A stretch of DNA of 64,000 bases from Oncomelania hupensis. Lineage: Eukaryota > Mollusca > Gastropoda > Littorinimorpha > Pomatiopsidae. The notes beneath the pieces were generated by a model, which did no database searches, had not been told where the DNA came from, and saw only the letters and a list, made by a program, of their open reading frames with translations. The DNA is taken from contig CM072527.1 in the NCBI GenBank assembly GCA_036898135.1, positions 32,290,727 to 32,354,726 on the forward strand, in the 5' to 3' direction. The position numbers and the translations under genes were made by a program. Shown here piece by piece: positions 41,039 to 51,723 of this stretch; position 1 is the first letter of the stretch, and each line of letters opens with the position of its first letter.

Positions 41039-44000
41039 CAGAAGAAGAAGAAGAAGAAGAAGAAGTGTAGCGTTGCTTTGCCTCTCTTTTTATGTTCGTT
41101 TGTTCACTCTATCGTTTTTTCGCTTCGTTCATTGTGCCATCTCGCACCCACGTAGTCCGCCATTGTGTTCCGAAATTCCATCCACAAGCTACACACGCGA
41201 TAAGCTATTGTCATTGAAGTCGAAATGTTTACAGCTTGCTCCCGACCTTGTGTTCCGATTAAAAGAGTTATCAATCGGCCGTCATTTGCCCAGAAAACGG
41301 ACTAGTCGGGGAGGCAAACGTAAACAAAACATCTCGTCTATCCCTGTTGTCCTTTCAAACAGATCGCCTATGCTTTCCAACACTGACCCCACGCTACATA
41401 TTGAATCACTCAAAGCGTGTACCACTAGGCCTGAGACTCATCGCTGTAACACAGACAATCTCATTCACATCAACCTCTCCCCTCAACCACTATCTTCACA
41501 CCTCGATAGCCACAGCCCTTTACGCGTTGCATCATTCAACGCTCAATCATTGGGTCCTAACGAAAAACGTACGGCTTTGCGTGAATTCATCTCAGACACG
41601 CAGACTAACATCATGTTCATACAAGAAACGTGGTTTCGGCAGACTGGTGACGAGGGTAAATGCTCTGATTTAACCCCTTCTGGCTATTCTGTATGTTCGT
41701 TACCTCGCTCAAATCGTGGTGGAGGCCTCGCTATCATTTACAGAAACAGTCTGTCCCGTCACCTTGGCTTCATCACAGACTTCGCATTCACTCACTCGTC
41801 CTTTGAAGTTGTTCACCTCAGTTTGTCCGTCCCACAGCAGAACATTCACTTCATATGCATATATCGCACCTTTCCAAGCAAGAAGAATAAATTAACTGAT
41901 GCAATTTTTCACCAAGAATTTCCAGTCCTGCTCGATTATTGCAACACACTGTCAGGAACATACATAGTTTTAGGAGACATTAACTTTCACTTTGACCAAC
42001 CCCAGCAACCTTCCACCGCAAAAATGATTGAACTTTTAGATCAGTTTAGTCTTTCTCAGTCAGTCACAGAACCAACCCACAGCCGTGGTCACATCATAGA
42101 TTGGGTTATGCATAGGCCTCAGGATAATGTGGTTAGATCAACTTCAGTCACCCAGGAATTAACATCTGACCATTTCTGTGTCGTGTGCGAACTAAACGTC
42201 ACAGCCCTCCCTCCTCCCCCCATGTTCAGGGAGGCTCGCAGCCTGCGTACCATGGATAGGGATGCTTTCAAGCAAGAGCTTACCGCTAAAGTGAACCCAG
42301 AACTCTGCCCCACTGTGGATCAGCTGAATAGTACACTTCATGCGGTGCTTGATCGGCACGCCCCCGTGGCCCAGAAAAAGGTCAAGGCAACACGCTCAGC
42401 ACCCTGGTACGAGTCTATCAAGGACGAGCTCTCCGAGGCGAAGAAACACCGACGCAAAGCAGAGAAAAAGTGGCTTAAATCGGGTTTAGAAGTCAGCAAG
42501 CAGATTTTTACCGCTGCAAAAAAACGGGTCACTAAAATAGTCCAGACTGCCAAAACCCGGTACTTTAGCGACAGAATTAGCAGCAGCGAAACTTGTAAAC
42601 AGTTGTTCAACATTTGCAATCAGCTAAGGGGTAAAAGCAATGCAACATCACTCCCATCCACGCATCCACCATGTCAGCTACCAGATGTATTTTGTAATTA
42701 TTTCACACAGAAAGTGGCTGACATAAGGGACGCTCTTGACAGCCATGAGATCCCACTCATTAACCCATTCTCACCTTCCCTCACTACCGCAAAAATGGAA
42801 GTTTTTCAACCAGTAACAGAGCAGGAAGTCAAGAAAGTCATCTTAAGCTCAAAACCAACATCTTGCTCTCTTGACCCCATTCCTACCCCCATGTTGATAG
42901 AGAATCTTGACCCTCTACTCCCGACCATTACCCACATTATCAACGAGAGTCTGTCCTCTGGTGTTGTTCCGTCTGTGCTCAAAACGGCTGTCATCAAACC
43001 CCTCCTTAAAAAGCCAAGTTTAGACAAAAATAATCTAAAGAACTATAGACCTGTTTCAAACCTCTCCTTCCTGTCCAAAGTCATAGAAAAAATTGTTCTC
43101 AAACAACTGTTTGCCTACCTATATGATAACGCTTTACTTTGCCCCAACCAGTTTGCCTACCGACCCTTCCACAGCACTGAGACAGCCCTCCTAAAGGTAA
43201 CCAACGATCTGTTGCTGGCCTTAGATAATGGTAACGTCTCCGTTCTCACCTTACTAGACCTCTCAGCCGCTTTTGACACAGTCGACCACCACATTCTCTT
43301 TAACACTATTCAACACTATTTTGGAATCTCCGGCTCGGTCCTGGCTTGGTTCCACTCATATCTTTCCGACAGATCACAAGCAGTCACTGTCGATGGCTGT
43401 TTCTCCAGCACAGCAGACTTGGTGTGCGGCGTGCCTCAGGGTTCCGTTTTAGGGCCGGTGTTATTCACTCTGTACACCAAGCCACTGCTTCTCCTGCTTA
43501 GAAGGCATGCTGTTGAGAGTCAGTCATCCACAGCCCCCTCTCATTAATTCCACTGTTCAGACTTTGGAGAACTGCATCACAGACATTAAGTCATGGATGA
43601 CACGCAACAAGCTTAAGCTTAATGACGATAAAACCGAAGCCCTCCTCATTCACAAGCACAACACCTCCTCCTCACTCCCGCCTCTCCCAACATCGCTTAC
43701 GGTAGGGACAACAAACATTCAGTTCTCATCCTCAGCAAGAAATCTCGGCTACATTCTCTCCGATGACCTGTCCCTCAACAACCACATCTCCAACATCTGT
43801 CGCTCTGCATACACGGCCATACGCCAAATCAGCTCCTTTCGCCACTATCTTACGCTCACTGCCACCAAAACCCTAGTCTGCGCTCTCGTCCTCTCTCGTC
43901 TTGACTATTGCAACTCTCTCCTCGCTGGCTCCCCAAAACACATCATTGACAAGCTACAAAAGGTTCAGAACTCAGCAGCTAGACTAGTATTCCGAGCTAA

Positions 44001-44696
44001 GAAACGCGATCACATCACACCTCTACTACATTCCCTTCACTGGCTTCCTGTGCAAGCACGCATAGAGTACAAACTCTCTGTTCTCTGTCACAACTTCTTC
44101 ACAGATTCTTGTCCCTCCTACCTTGCTGATCTACTGTCTGTCTACTCCCCTTCACGCACTTTAAGATCTTCTGCTGACACTCGCACACTCAAGGTTCCCG
44201 TCACCCGCACTAAGACATACGGCCAACGTGCATTTGCTTACTCCGCACCTAAGCAGTGGAACTCCCTTCCCTCCCATATCCGCAACATACAATCAACACA
44301 AGCATTCAAAAAGGCCCTCAAAACCCACCTCTTCAAACTTCACTATTGAGAATGATCTGTATCCCGCTGCCATTCTCTCCTCTTTGTCTCTGTCTGATCC
44401 GTAAGTGTATACACGGCTGTACATATTTATATTGTTTTTCCTCCTGGGCCTAACCGGGCATATAAATAGCTGTGAATATGTTTTTGCTACTCTATTTGTC
44501 TTTTCTGTCATTTGTGTACATAGTTGTAAATTGTAATTTGTGTACATAAGTGTAAATAATTTGTACCCTTACTGTTCTGTCTTTTGGTGTATTGTAGCGA
44601 AAGCGAGGTTTATCGAGTGCATGTACTTATATGTAATGACTATGTAAAGCGTGGTGAGTCTGGTCATAGGCTGGAGTATCCGCTATATAAAAATCC

Positions 44697-44737
<41 letters not shown>

Positions 44738-44760
44738 GAAGAAGAAGAAGAAGAAGAAGA
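41039..44760 (+). mobile_element. Near-full-length CR1/L2-like LINE, catalytic box deleted
   Basis: The body is 41065-44735, with (GAA)n at both outer edges (41039-41064 and 44736-44760) and an (ATT)n tail. One frame runs 41073-43547. It has a basic KR-rich N-terminal segment, then an APE endonuclease (VASFNAQSL, FIQETWF, GDINFHF, TSDHFCV; about 41525-42200). RT follows (NYRPVSNLSFLSKVIEKIVL, SAAFDTVDHHILF, GVPQGSVLGPVLF). After ESQS, 27 bases are missing relative to 25948-28482, removing exactly FADDTQLYK with the two catalytic Asp. A further 2-base loss shifts the frame, and the C-terminal part continues at 43549-44349. It sits in the intron between exons C and D of the minus-strand gene. 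Confidence 0.9.
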
Positions 44761-45930
44761 AATTATGATGTCACAAGGTTTTGTTGTTGTTGTGCATGTA
44801 TGTGTGTGTGTGTGCCTGCGTGTGTGGGTGTGTGGGTGTGTGTGTGTGTGTGTGTTACCTCACTATTATTTGTGTGCCATGCTTACTACGTCATTGTCAC
44901 CTATCCAGATCTGAAGAAGAGGGGTAATAATGTCTCCCAAATATTATTTAATTGTGGCATTAACTTAGCTGCGACAGGGCGGAACTGGTAAGATTATCTG
45001 CCGTCCAACTGTCGCTTCCATATTTCTTGACAAAGCTACAGTTATGTCCCTTCGCTCACAGCTCCGTTAGGGCCCAAGCTTTGACAGAATTACCTCTCTT
45101 TGGTGTTGACTGCTGTTCATCTCCCGCTGGTATTGAGTGCTGTTTTTTTCCTTCCTCTTTGTCAAGAAGTGAATTGGTAAAATTTACATTTGTGTATACA
45201 TCACGTGTTTATAGAGCACACCAGCTCAATGCCTATGTGAGCAGCACTGTTTAGTGCCTCCACATTTTGCTGGCTGCGGGCTATTTATAGCTTGCCTTCA
45301 CCCTCCCTGCCAGTGAAAGGAAAGTAAAGGGAGGATCGGCAAAGCTATTTATAGCTAGCCTGGCTGACCTAACCTCAAAACTAAAAAGCTTTGGTTGAGT
45401 CGGTGTGAGAGTTCGTACGCAAACGACGGCTTTTGACATAGGCACGTGGCATATGTATTGGCTTTGCGTTGGTACTATATTTCCTAGTTCATTAATATTT
45501 TGGTGATGAGACTCGGCTATAGAAAGTTGTTATCAGTCCCCTATACGCTCAATGTGTCCGGAGACTTTAATCTATCCAATCAATCAATCAGAAAGTTGTT
45601 CTCGTATGCATCTGAGAGTGTCTGTGAATGGATAAAATAGGACTAGGATAGGGTGTATTACCGCAATGACAGATAGGCTGTGAAAAAAGGGTGAATGCTT
45701 ATTTTGTGTGATTTGGCAATATTGTGTTACTGTGTAGGCTACATCTATTTTTCACGGTGGTGATTCTGGATTCTGTTCATGACAGAAACGATAATTTGAA
45801 TGTTTATAATTTATAATTTGCTTGTTGGAAACATTATATTGAAACTAATTTGAAAATAAATAAAATATTTTCATAAGTTGATAAATGTAATTGTCTGTCA
45901 GACCGGGTATGGGTTTGCTTCAGAGAGAGA
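44761..45930. other. Unassigned intron sequence
   Basis: (GT)n at about 44797-44855. TTTATAGC motifs sit in a small inverted duplication at 45290-45350 (GCTATTTATAGC twice). 45537-45577 matches 13797-13845. No gene seen. Confidence 0.4.
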
Positions 45931-45933
45931 GAT

Positions 45934-46521
45934 TGTTACGCTTGAGACGCTCATGATAGATCTGATGATTTTGTTTTGCAAAGCATGGAATAATAGAGCA
46001 TAATTAATTACCTTTGATTTGATTTTGCGTTGTTGCTAGAAGAAGCTTTGTATAATGTTTATAATTTTCGTCGGTCGATATTGTTGAGAATTTTTCTGAA
46101 ATTACTTTCTTACGAGTAAAACTGTGTCGAATAGTCTAGATTCGTAAACAGGTATGTGACGTAGGATAGTGCATAGTTCCAGTGACGAATTTTATTTTTA
46201 TTGGGTGTTATTGCGTCATGCTGGAATGTTCTAACCTTTTCTCGATTGCAGAGAGGCTATATAAGTAAAACTCTGTCTGCTTGTGAGAGTGATTGTGAAT
46301 GATTTGTGATGATTTCTGATGATGATCTTTGAAGTGATTTTCGGAAAGCGATCTTGTATACAGTTATTGATGTTTGCTGAATAAAGTTAGAACACTTTAT
46401 ACGACGACTCCTGCCTTGTTGCTGAGTGAACAGGCTGCGTGGATAAATGAATCTGAGTTACACTTATCAAGAATCAAGCATCGGGGCTGAATCAACAATT
46501 GATAAATAAAAAAAACGTCTA
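45934..46521 (+). mobile_element. Solo LTR (family 1), uninterrupted copy
   Basis: Starts TGTTACGCTTGAGACGC. It has a TATA box GGCTATATAAGTAA (about 46256), AATAAAG at about 46380, and the R/U5-like end GAATCAAGCATCGGGGCTGA. Collinear with the split copy at 86-1945. The last about 80 bases resemble the LTR of the retrotransposon at 50832-56358 in reverse. The right edge and target duplication are uncertain. Confidence 0.65.
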
Positions 46522-47035
46522 ACAGAAAGAGATAAAATCATATTACAGTTCAGCTATTTATTATTTCATTACTCTAGGACTTATAGTTTTCTTGAATTCC
46601 TTTAAAATTATTATTCTACTACTTTGAGTGAGAAAGAAGAGAACTATAAAATTAGCAAAACGTATATTGGTGTTGTGTTCCAAGTGTTGTGTATTTTATG
46701 TCTCGAGTATTTCAAAGTTTATCTCTCTGTCTCAACTTGTGTAACTGTATAAGAAAGGCCTTTTGATGACTGTGTGTATACGTGAAATTGGAACATTAAT
46801 AACTGTTTACAAACTAAAATCAAGTTTGTAGGAATCTTCTGAGATTAAAGAAAATTATTTTATAACACGCACATGAAGTTTATGACACTCTTCAGTTTCG
46901 CTTCACAGGAGCGAGTGATGATTGTGATTGCTATGGATGTAAGAATGTGTTTATCATAATATTGTGAGCTTGCATGTTGCTGACAGGTTCTTGCACTTTG
47001 AGTCTGACTTCGGTGAAAACCGCGTATGTGTATCC
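46522..47035. other. Unassigned intron sequence
   Basis: AT-rich; nothing recognised. Confidence 0.4.
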
Positions 47036-47039
47036 ATTG

Positions 47040-47180
<141 letters not shown>

Positions 47181-47182
47181 AC

Positions 47183-48825
47183 CTTGCGTTTTGGCGAAGG
47201 CTTTGGACAGTCTCTCGGCGCTGGACTTGCGATGCGAGAATGAGAATCCTTCGGGCAGGTTTAGAACGTGATGAGAGCTGCAGGACGGACTCTGTTGCTC
47301 CTCTTGCCTGTCGAGGTCACTGACCGGGAACTTGTTGGATCCAGATATGTTCATGGCAGCCATCGAACAATCTACCAGGCCCAGCTCTGTGATCTTAGAG
47401 CGGGAGGAGCTTCCAGATTGATAGGGTTTAGATCCAATATTTTCTTGGGTGTTTTCGGGTTTAGATCCGATACTTTCCAAGGGCCCAAGTTTGTAAGAGT
47501 GATAAAGCTTAGATCCAATATCTTGCAGTCCGGGATTTTCCGGGGAAGGAGAATTCCGTCCTATATTTTCAAAAAAGTAGGGCCAAGGCCCAAATGTTTC
47601 CGAGGAACTGGGTTGAGACCTCGAACTGCCATGGCGAAACAGCTCAGATCTTAAATTGCCAAGGAAATAGGGCTTAGATAGCAGGGAAGACTGGGGTTTA
47701 GACTGCATTTCATCATAGGAACTTGACTTAGACGGTTTACCATTACATCTAATCATTGCCGACATCACCTTAGCGTCGGTAGATCTGGACCTCTTTGTTT
47801 TCGCCAATGTTTGTGCTTCCCTAGATCTTGGTATAAATACTTTGGTTATCCTTTGTGTGTAACCAGACCTAGATCTAACTATTGCCGACATTTTGGGTGA
47901 GTCACTAGATCTGGATCTAATAATTGCCGAAATTCTTTGTGAGTCACTAGATCTGGATCGAATCTTTGCCGACATCCTATCTAAATCACAAGATATAGAT
48001 CTAACAATTGCCGCCATCTTTTGTGCTTCATTGGATATAGATCTCCCTATTGTTGACAAACCTTGCGAATCACAAGAGCTGAATCTGTGTGCTGCCAACA
48101 TTTTATTTGCTACATTAAACCCGAATTTGTTTTCTGCCGACATCTTCTGTGCGTCATTGAATCTGGAACTATGGGCTTCAGCCATGTCACCCGAGTAAGT
48201 AGAACTAGATCTGTTCGCTCGTGCCTTGCTGTTCGTTGGCGATATCCTTTGTGATTCATTAACTCTAAATCTACTCGCTGTCGTAATTTGTAGCGATTCA
48301 TTAGATCTAGATCTAATCACTGCCGATGCCGATGCCCATGGTGTGTCGTTTTCGTTGCTGTATTCTTCCTCATAAGGTAACTTGTTGGATCCTGACCTAT
48401 TCAACAGTGACTCTGATAGCAACGAAAGTTGCTGGCTCAATCCAGTCAAATTGCGTTCAGCGTTGGCACTAGAGTGTGGCTTAGTTGATTCGTTGTTTAC
48501 AGTGTTATGTGGCTTAGTGGACCCAGGTCTGTAAATCGTAGCCGAACCGCTAGGTGTCCCAGGTTTGGAAATCGTAGCCGAACCGCTAGGTGTCCCAGAT
48601 TTGGAAATCGTAGCCGAGCCGCTAGTTTTCATTGATCCGGGACTGAAACCCAAATCCGCGCTGTCAACGTCGGTTGATCCAGTGTCAAACATCCTAGCAG
48701 AAGGACCTAGTATAGTGGATTCGGAGTTGAAAAGCCTGGCCGAGCTGTTGTTTAAGACGTTGCCAGGGTCAACGCAGGTACTGGCGCGTTGTATCCTCTC
48801 GGTCGTTGGCGGCACGTCCACCATG
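47183..48825 (-). CDS. Unknown Ser-rich protein, exon C (14-residue repeats)
   Basis: 1643 bases: one base completing a split codon, 547 codons, one base over. Acceptor GTCTTGTTGCTAG|CATGG, donor CGCAAG|GTAAAA. Residues 69-104 are three 12-residue units (SGSATISKPGTP type). Residues about 170-360 hold about 13 units of 14 residues with consensus RSRSSDSQRMSAII (for example RSSDSQRISAIIRS, RSSDSPKMSAIVRS). The rest is Ser/Asn/Pro-rich (KLYHSYKLGPLESIGSKP), ending LPEGFSFSHRKSSAERLSKA. SR/RS and RSxS motifs suggest a heavily phosphorylated scaffold, but that is inference. No known domain was recognised. An uninterrupted frame of this length with good splice sites argues for a real exon. Confidence 0.8.
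47745..48317 (-). repeat. Coding 42-bp minisatellite
   Basis: About 13 tandem 42-base units, all in frame within exon C. Plus-strand landmarks such as GATCTGGATCTAATAATTGC, then CGAAATTCTTTGTGAGTCAC, recur about every 42 bases, best conserved at 47865-48000. Confidence 0.85.
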
Positions 48826-48862
48826 CTAGCAACAAGACCCCAGTGTTGGTTACTACAAAGCT

Positions 48863-48943
48863 ATGCCAGTGACGCGTCTGATAACCAAAGGGAGACGCGT
48901 CGAACGCATAGGCGCTCGTGTATCCAGATACAAGCGCCTGTGA
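48863..48943. mobile_element. Truncated foldback MITE (CACAGGCGC family)
   Basis: GTGACGCGTCT..GGGAGACGCGTC then AGGCGCTCGTGT and ATACAAGCGCCTGTG match the right arm and centre of the MITE at 22262-22388. Most of the left arm is lost. It lies about 40 bases upstream of the exon C acceptor. Confidence 0.8.
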
Positions 48944-48981
48944 TTGAAGTAACAACCAGATACAGTACAGGCGCCCGTATG

Positions 48982-49052
48982 GGGATGTGAGTAGAGTAGC
49001 GTGTTGTCTACTAGTATTATAAGTAGACAGCACTCTGCTCCGCTCACATCCC
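48982..49052. repeat. Imperfect palindrome
   Basis: GGGATGTGAGTAGAGTAGCG and onward pairs with the inverse at 49022-49052 (31-base arms, about five mismatches, 9-base loop). Possibly a short foldback element. Confidence 0.65.
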
Positions 49053-49106
49053 GAGAAGAGTTCCTGGGATATGTATAAGGGTGAACATAATGACAACTTT
49101 GGTCTA

Positions 49107-49294
49107 GTGGGGCCGGGTAGCTCCGTTGGTAGAGCGTCTTACTAGTAACCGAAAGGTACCTGGTTCGAATCCCGGATTGGCCAATGTGTGACCATATTAT
49201 TTTCCCCTTACCTTCAACTGGTTCGTTGGTGTCAGAATAATGTTACCAGTAGTCGCCTATACGCTTCGGTGTCGTGTGACTATAATCTACAGTT
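49107..49294 (+). mobile_element. tRNA-Thr-like SINE with 11-bp target duplication
   Basis: Sister of 9301-9489. A box TAGCTCCGTTGGTAGAGC and a perfect B box GGTTCGAATCC. Flanked by ACTTTGGTCTA (49096-49106) and ACTTTGGCCTA (49295-49305). Confidence 0.88.
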
Positions 49295-49519
49295 ACTTTG
49301 GCCTAGGAAACTCCATGCACTTCAAAGAAAGTAGAAGCCTTCGTTGTTGGAAATGACAATAAATCCAACGAGCAACCGTTTCCTCACTAGGGCACGGTGC
49401 AAAATGACAACGTTTATCGTCACTATCAGCAGCAACAGCATTAGCAACTAACAACAACAAGACAACCATCCTTCTGCACATGAGAATTACCAGCACCGAA
49501 AACCACAACGACCGCCATG

Positions 49520-49525
49520 CCACCG

Positions 49526-49560
<35 letters not shown>

Positions 49561-49565
49561 GTCGC

Positions 49566-49629
<64 letters not shown>

Positions 49630-49660
49630 TTCCTCCTCCTCCTCATCATCATCACCACAT
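49520..49660. repeat. (ATC)n microsatellite
   Basis: About 34 ATC units with one GTCGCC break near 49560. The poly-Met and poly-Asp frames are artefacts. Confidence 0.95.
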
Positions 49661-50179
49661 CTGATCAGCATCAGCACCATCATCGTAATCACCCAGCACT
49701 ACAGAGATAAAGGTTTTGACGCCAACAATGACAGTCGGTAGCTAGCGACGTCGACATGAGGACGATAAAGACGCCAAGCTTGCTGATGACGACATTAAAG
49801 ATAGCAAACATGGTGATGATACCTTATGGATGCTTGTGAGGAGGTAGGCAGTGCTGTAACTTCGGCCTCGCTCTCCTCAGCGCCTAAGAGCAGGTTGCTC
49901 AGATTTTCAAACTTGACAGAACTACTGAATGATTGCGTGGACGAGTCCCACCCTGAAACACGCAACAAAACGCCCTGAGCCCAACGTTGTGTGTTTTTTT
50001 TTTTTTTTTTTTAAAGTATTGTACTTTTACAGAAAAGAGTGTTATTACAACGACAAAAAAAGAAAATGGAACATCTTTATTGTTAATTGTTACTAAGTCT
50101 GCCAGTAGGAAATGGTAAATAGTAATGGTGACTTTCCGTCGTTGGGAAGGGAATTTAGACTTCTGGGACCCCTCTCCCC

Positions 50180-50460
50180 CCCTCCTCCTTTTCTCTAGGC
50201 TAGCGTATATAAATATTCCCAGAGAAGAAAGGTTGTGTTCTTTGTGTGATTTAAATGAAATAGGTGATGAATTCCATTATTTGTTTAATTGTACTAATTC
50301 CCTTCTAAAAGACAACAGATTTTTCCTATTGCCACGGTATTTTAGGAATCACCAAAATGTCTTCAAATTAAATGAGCTAATGAAATCGAAATCGAAAAGC
50401 ACACTGATAAATTTAAGTCGTCTTATTGGAATAATATTTTCACTTTTTAAGTAGTAGCAT
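50180..50460 (+). pseudogene. LINE C-terminal fragment
   Basis: Reads ERLCSLCDLNEIGDEFHYLF followed by NC and PRYFRNHQNVFKLNELM, ending SRLIGIIFSLFK and TAG near 50454. This is the C-terminal Cys/His region of LINE-type pol proteins common in molluscs. Upstream RT is absent. Related to 30190-30530 (minus). Confidence 0.65.
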
Positions 50461-50826
50461 TGTTGGGTTTTTGTTGTTTTGTTTTCTTCCAATGTTTGCA
50501 TACTGTTTGGTGGTCATGCATGTGTGCTTTACTGTTCCGGCATTCTCTCCCTTGTTCTTTCACTTCTCTGATGAATGTTGTTTTTGTTTTATCTTGCATC
50601 TTTATGCAATTGTTCTTTTGAGTGCATATTTATTTATTTTTTTTAAATTATATTTATTTATTTATTGTTTATGTTATTTTATTATTTTTCTTTTTTTTAA
50701 GAGGTGTCACAAATGTTTAAACATTGTTGTTGCTTTGAGAAACTCCTCTCCATTCACCATGGAGATGCGAGAACCCATGTACTGCGCATGTTGCACGAAC
50801 ATTTGCATCATTGAACCACTTTCTAT
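50461..50826. other. T-rich unassigned stretch
   Basis: Low-complexity T/A-rich sequence up to the left target duplication of the retrotransposon; no gene seen. Confidence 0.4.
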
Positions 50827-50831
50827 CTGTC

Positions 50832-51468
50832 TGTTACACTCAGTTCGATGATGGTGTTTTCTATCAGTATCTGATTCAGCCCCGATGCTTGAATTCCTGA
50901 TAGTTGTGTAACTCAGATTCGTTTATTCACACAGCCCGTCCAAACAGCATACAATTCACAAAGTCGACGTATGAAGTTTTCCACTTTTATTCAGCACACA
51001 TCAACAACTGCATACAATTCTCAATTCAACTCAACAACTTTCACAGCAACTTTCCAAATCACTATCAACAACTTTACTGTCTCTCAACAGCGACTCGGCT
51101 CACGATTAAATAACCTCTCTCTTTTCTGGAACGATTTGGTACGTGGTAGAAATGACGCACTGCCACCAATCGAACTAAAGATCGTCATCACTGACTTACG
51201 TCATTCACATTTTCTCTACTTCCGGGAACATTCACGACCTTCGATATCCATCCGGAAATTTCTATCAAGAGTAAACACGCATATCCAGAAGATTCTCAAA
51301 TAATATCGACTAACGCAAATTATCAACGTTATACAAAGCCTCTCCTAACAACAATGCAAACTCAAATCAAAGGTAAATAAACTCCATTATTGAATACTTT
51401 GCAAATCGAAACGATTAGATCTATCGTACACGCTTCAGCCATATTATCATTCGCGTTTCAACGTAACA
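50832..51468 (-). repeat. 3' LTR
   Basis: 637 bp, TG..CA ends (TGTTAC/GTAACA). On the minus strand AATAAACG occurs near 50921. The sequence appears identical to the 5' LTR. Confidence 0.93.
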
Positions 51469-51481
51469 TAACCCCCCACTC
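51469..51481 (-). promoter_or_regulatory. Polypurine tract
   Basis: Minus-strand GAGTGGGGGGTTA sits directly before the 3' LTR, in the position that primes plus-strand DNA synthesis. Confidence 0.75.
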
Positions 51482-51723
51482 AAGAAGAAATTTACCTAAT
51501 TTCTTTCAACAACGTTGAAACGTAATGCACAAACAAAGTTCAGAATTAAAACTTATTTCAGACTGTCTGAACACTATCAACGTTCTCAGTTCATTCACAC
51601 AGATTCAAAGTTTCTCATCTGCAAGTCTTTCTGGGTACTGTCAATGTTCACAGTTTATCTACCCAGTCAACGTTTTTCATTTTCAAGTCTGTCATTACCA
51701 ATATTCTTAGTTCGTCCACACAG

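Noticed and set aside
50904..51303. Two small proteins found identically at 50904-51303 and 55794-56193
   Set aside because: They lie wholly inside the two LTRs. The duplication is the LTR pair, and the frames are antisense to the element.
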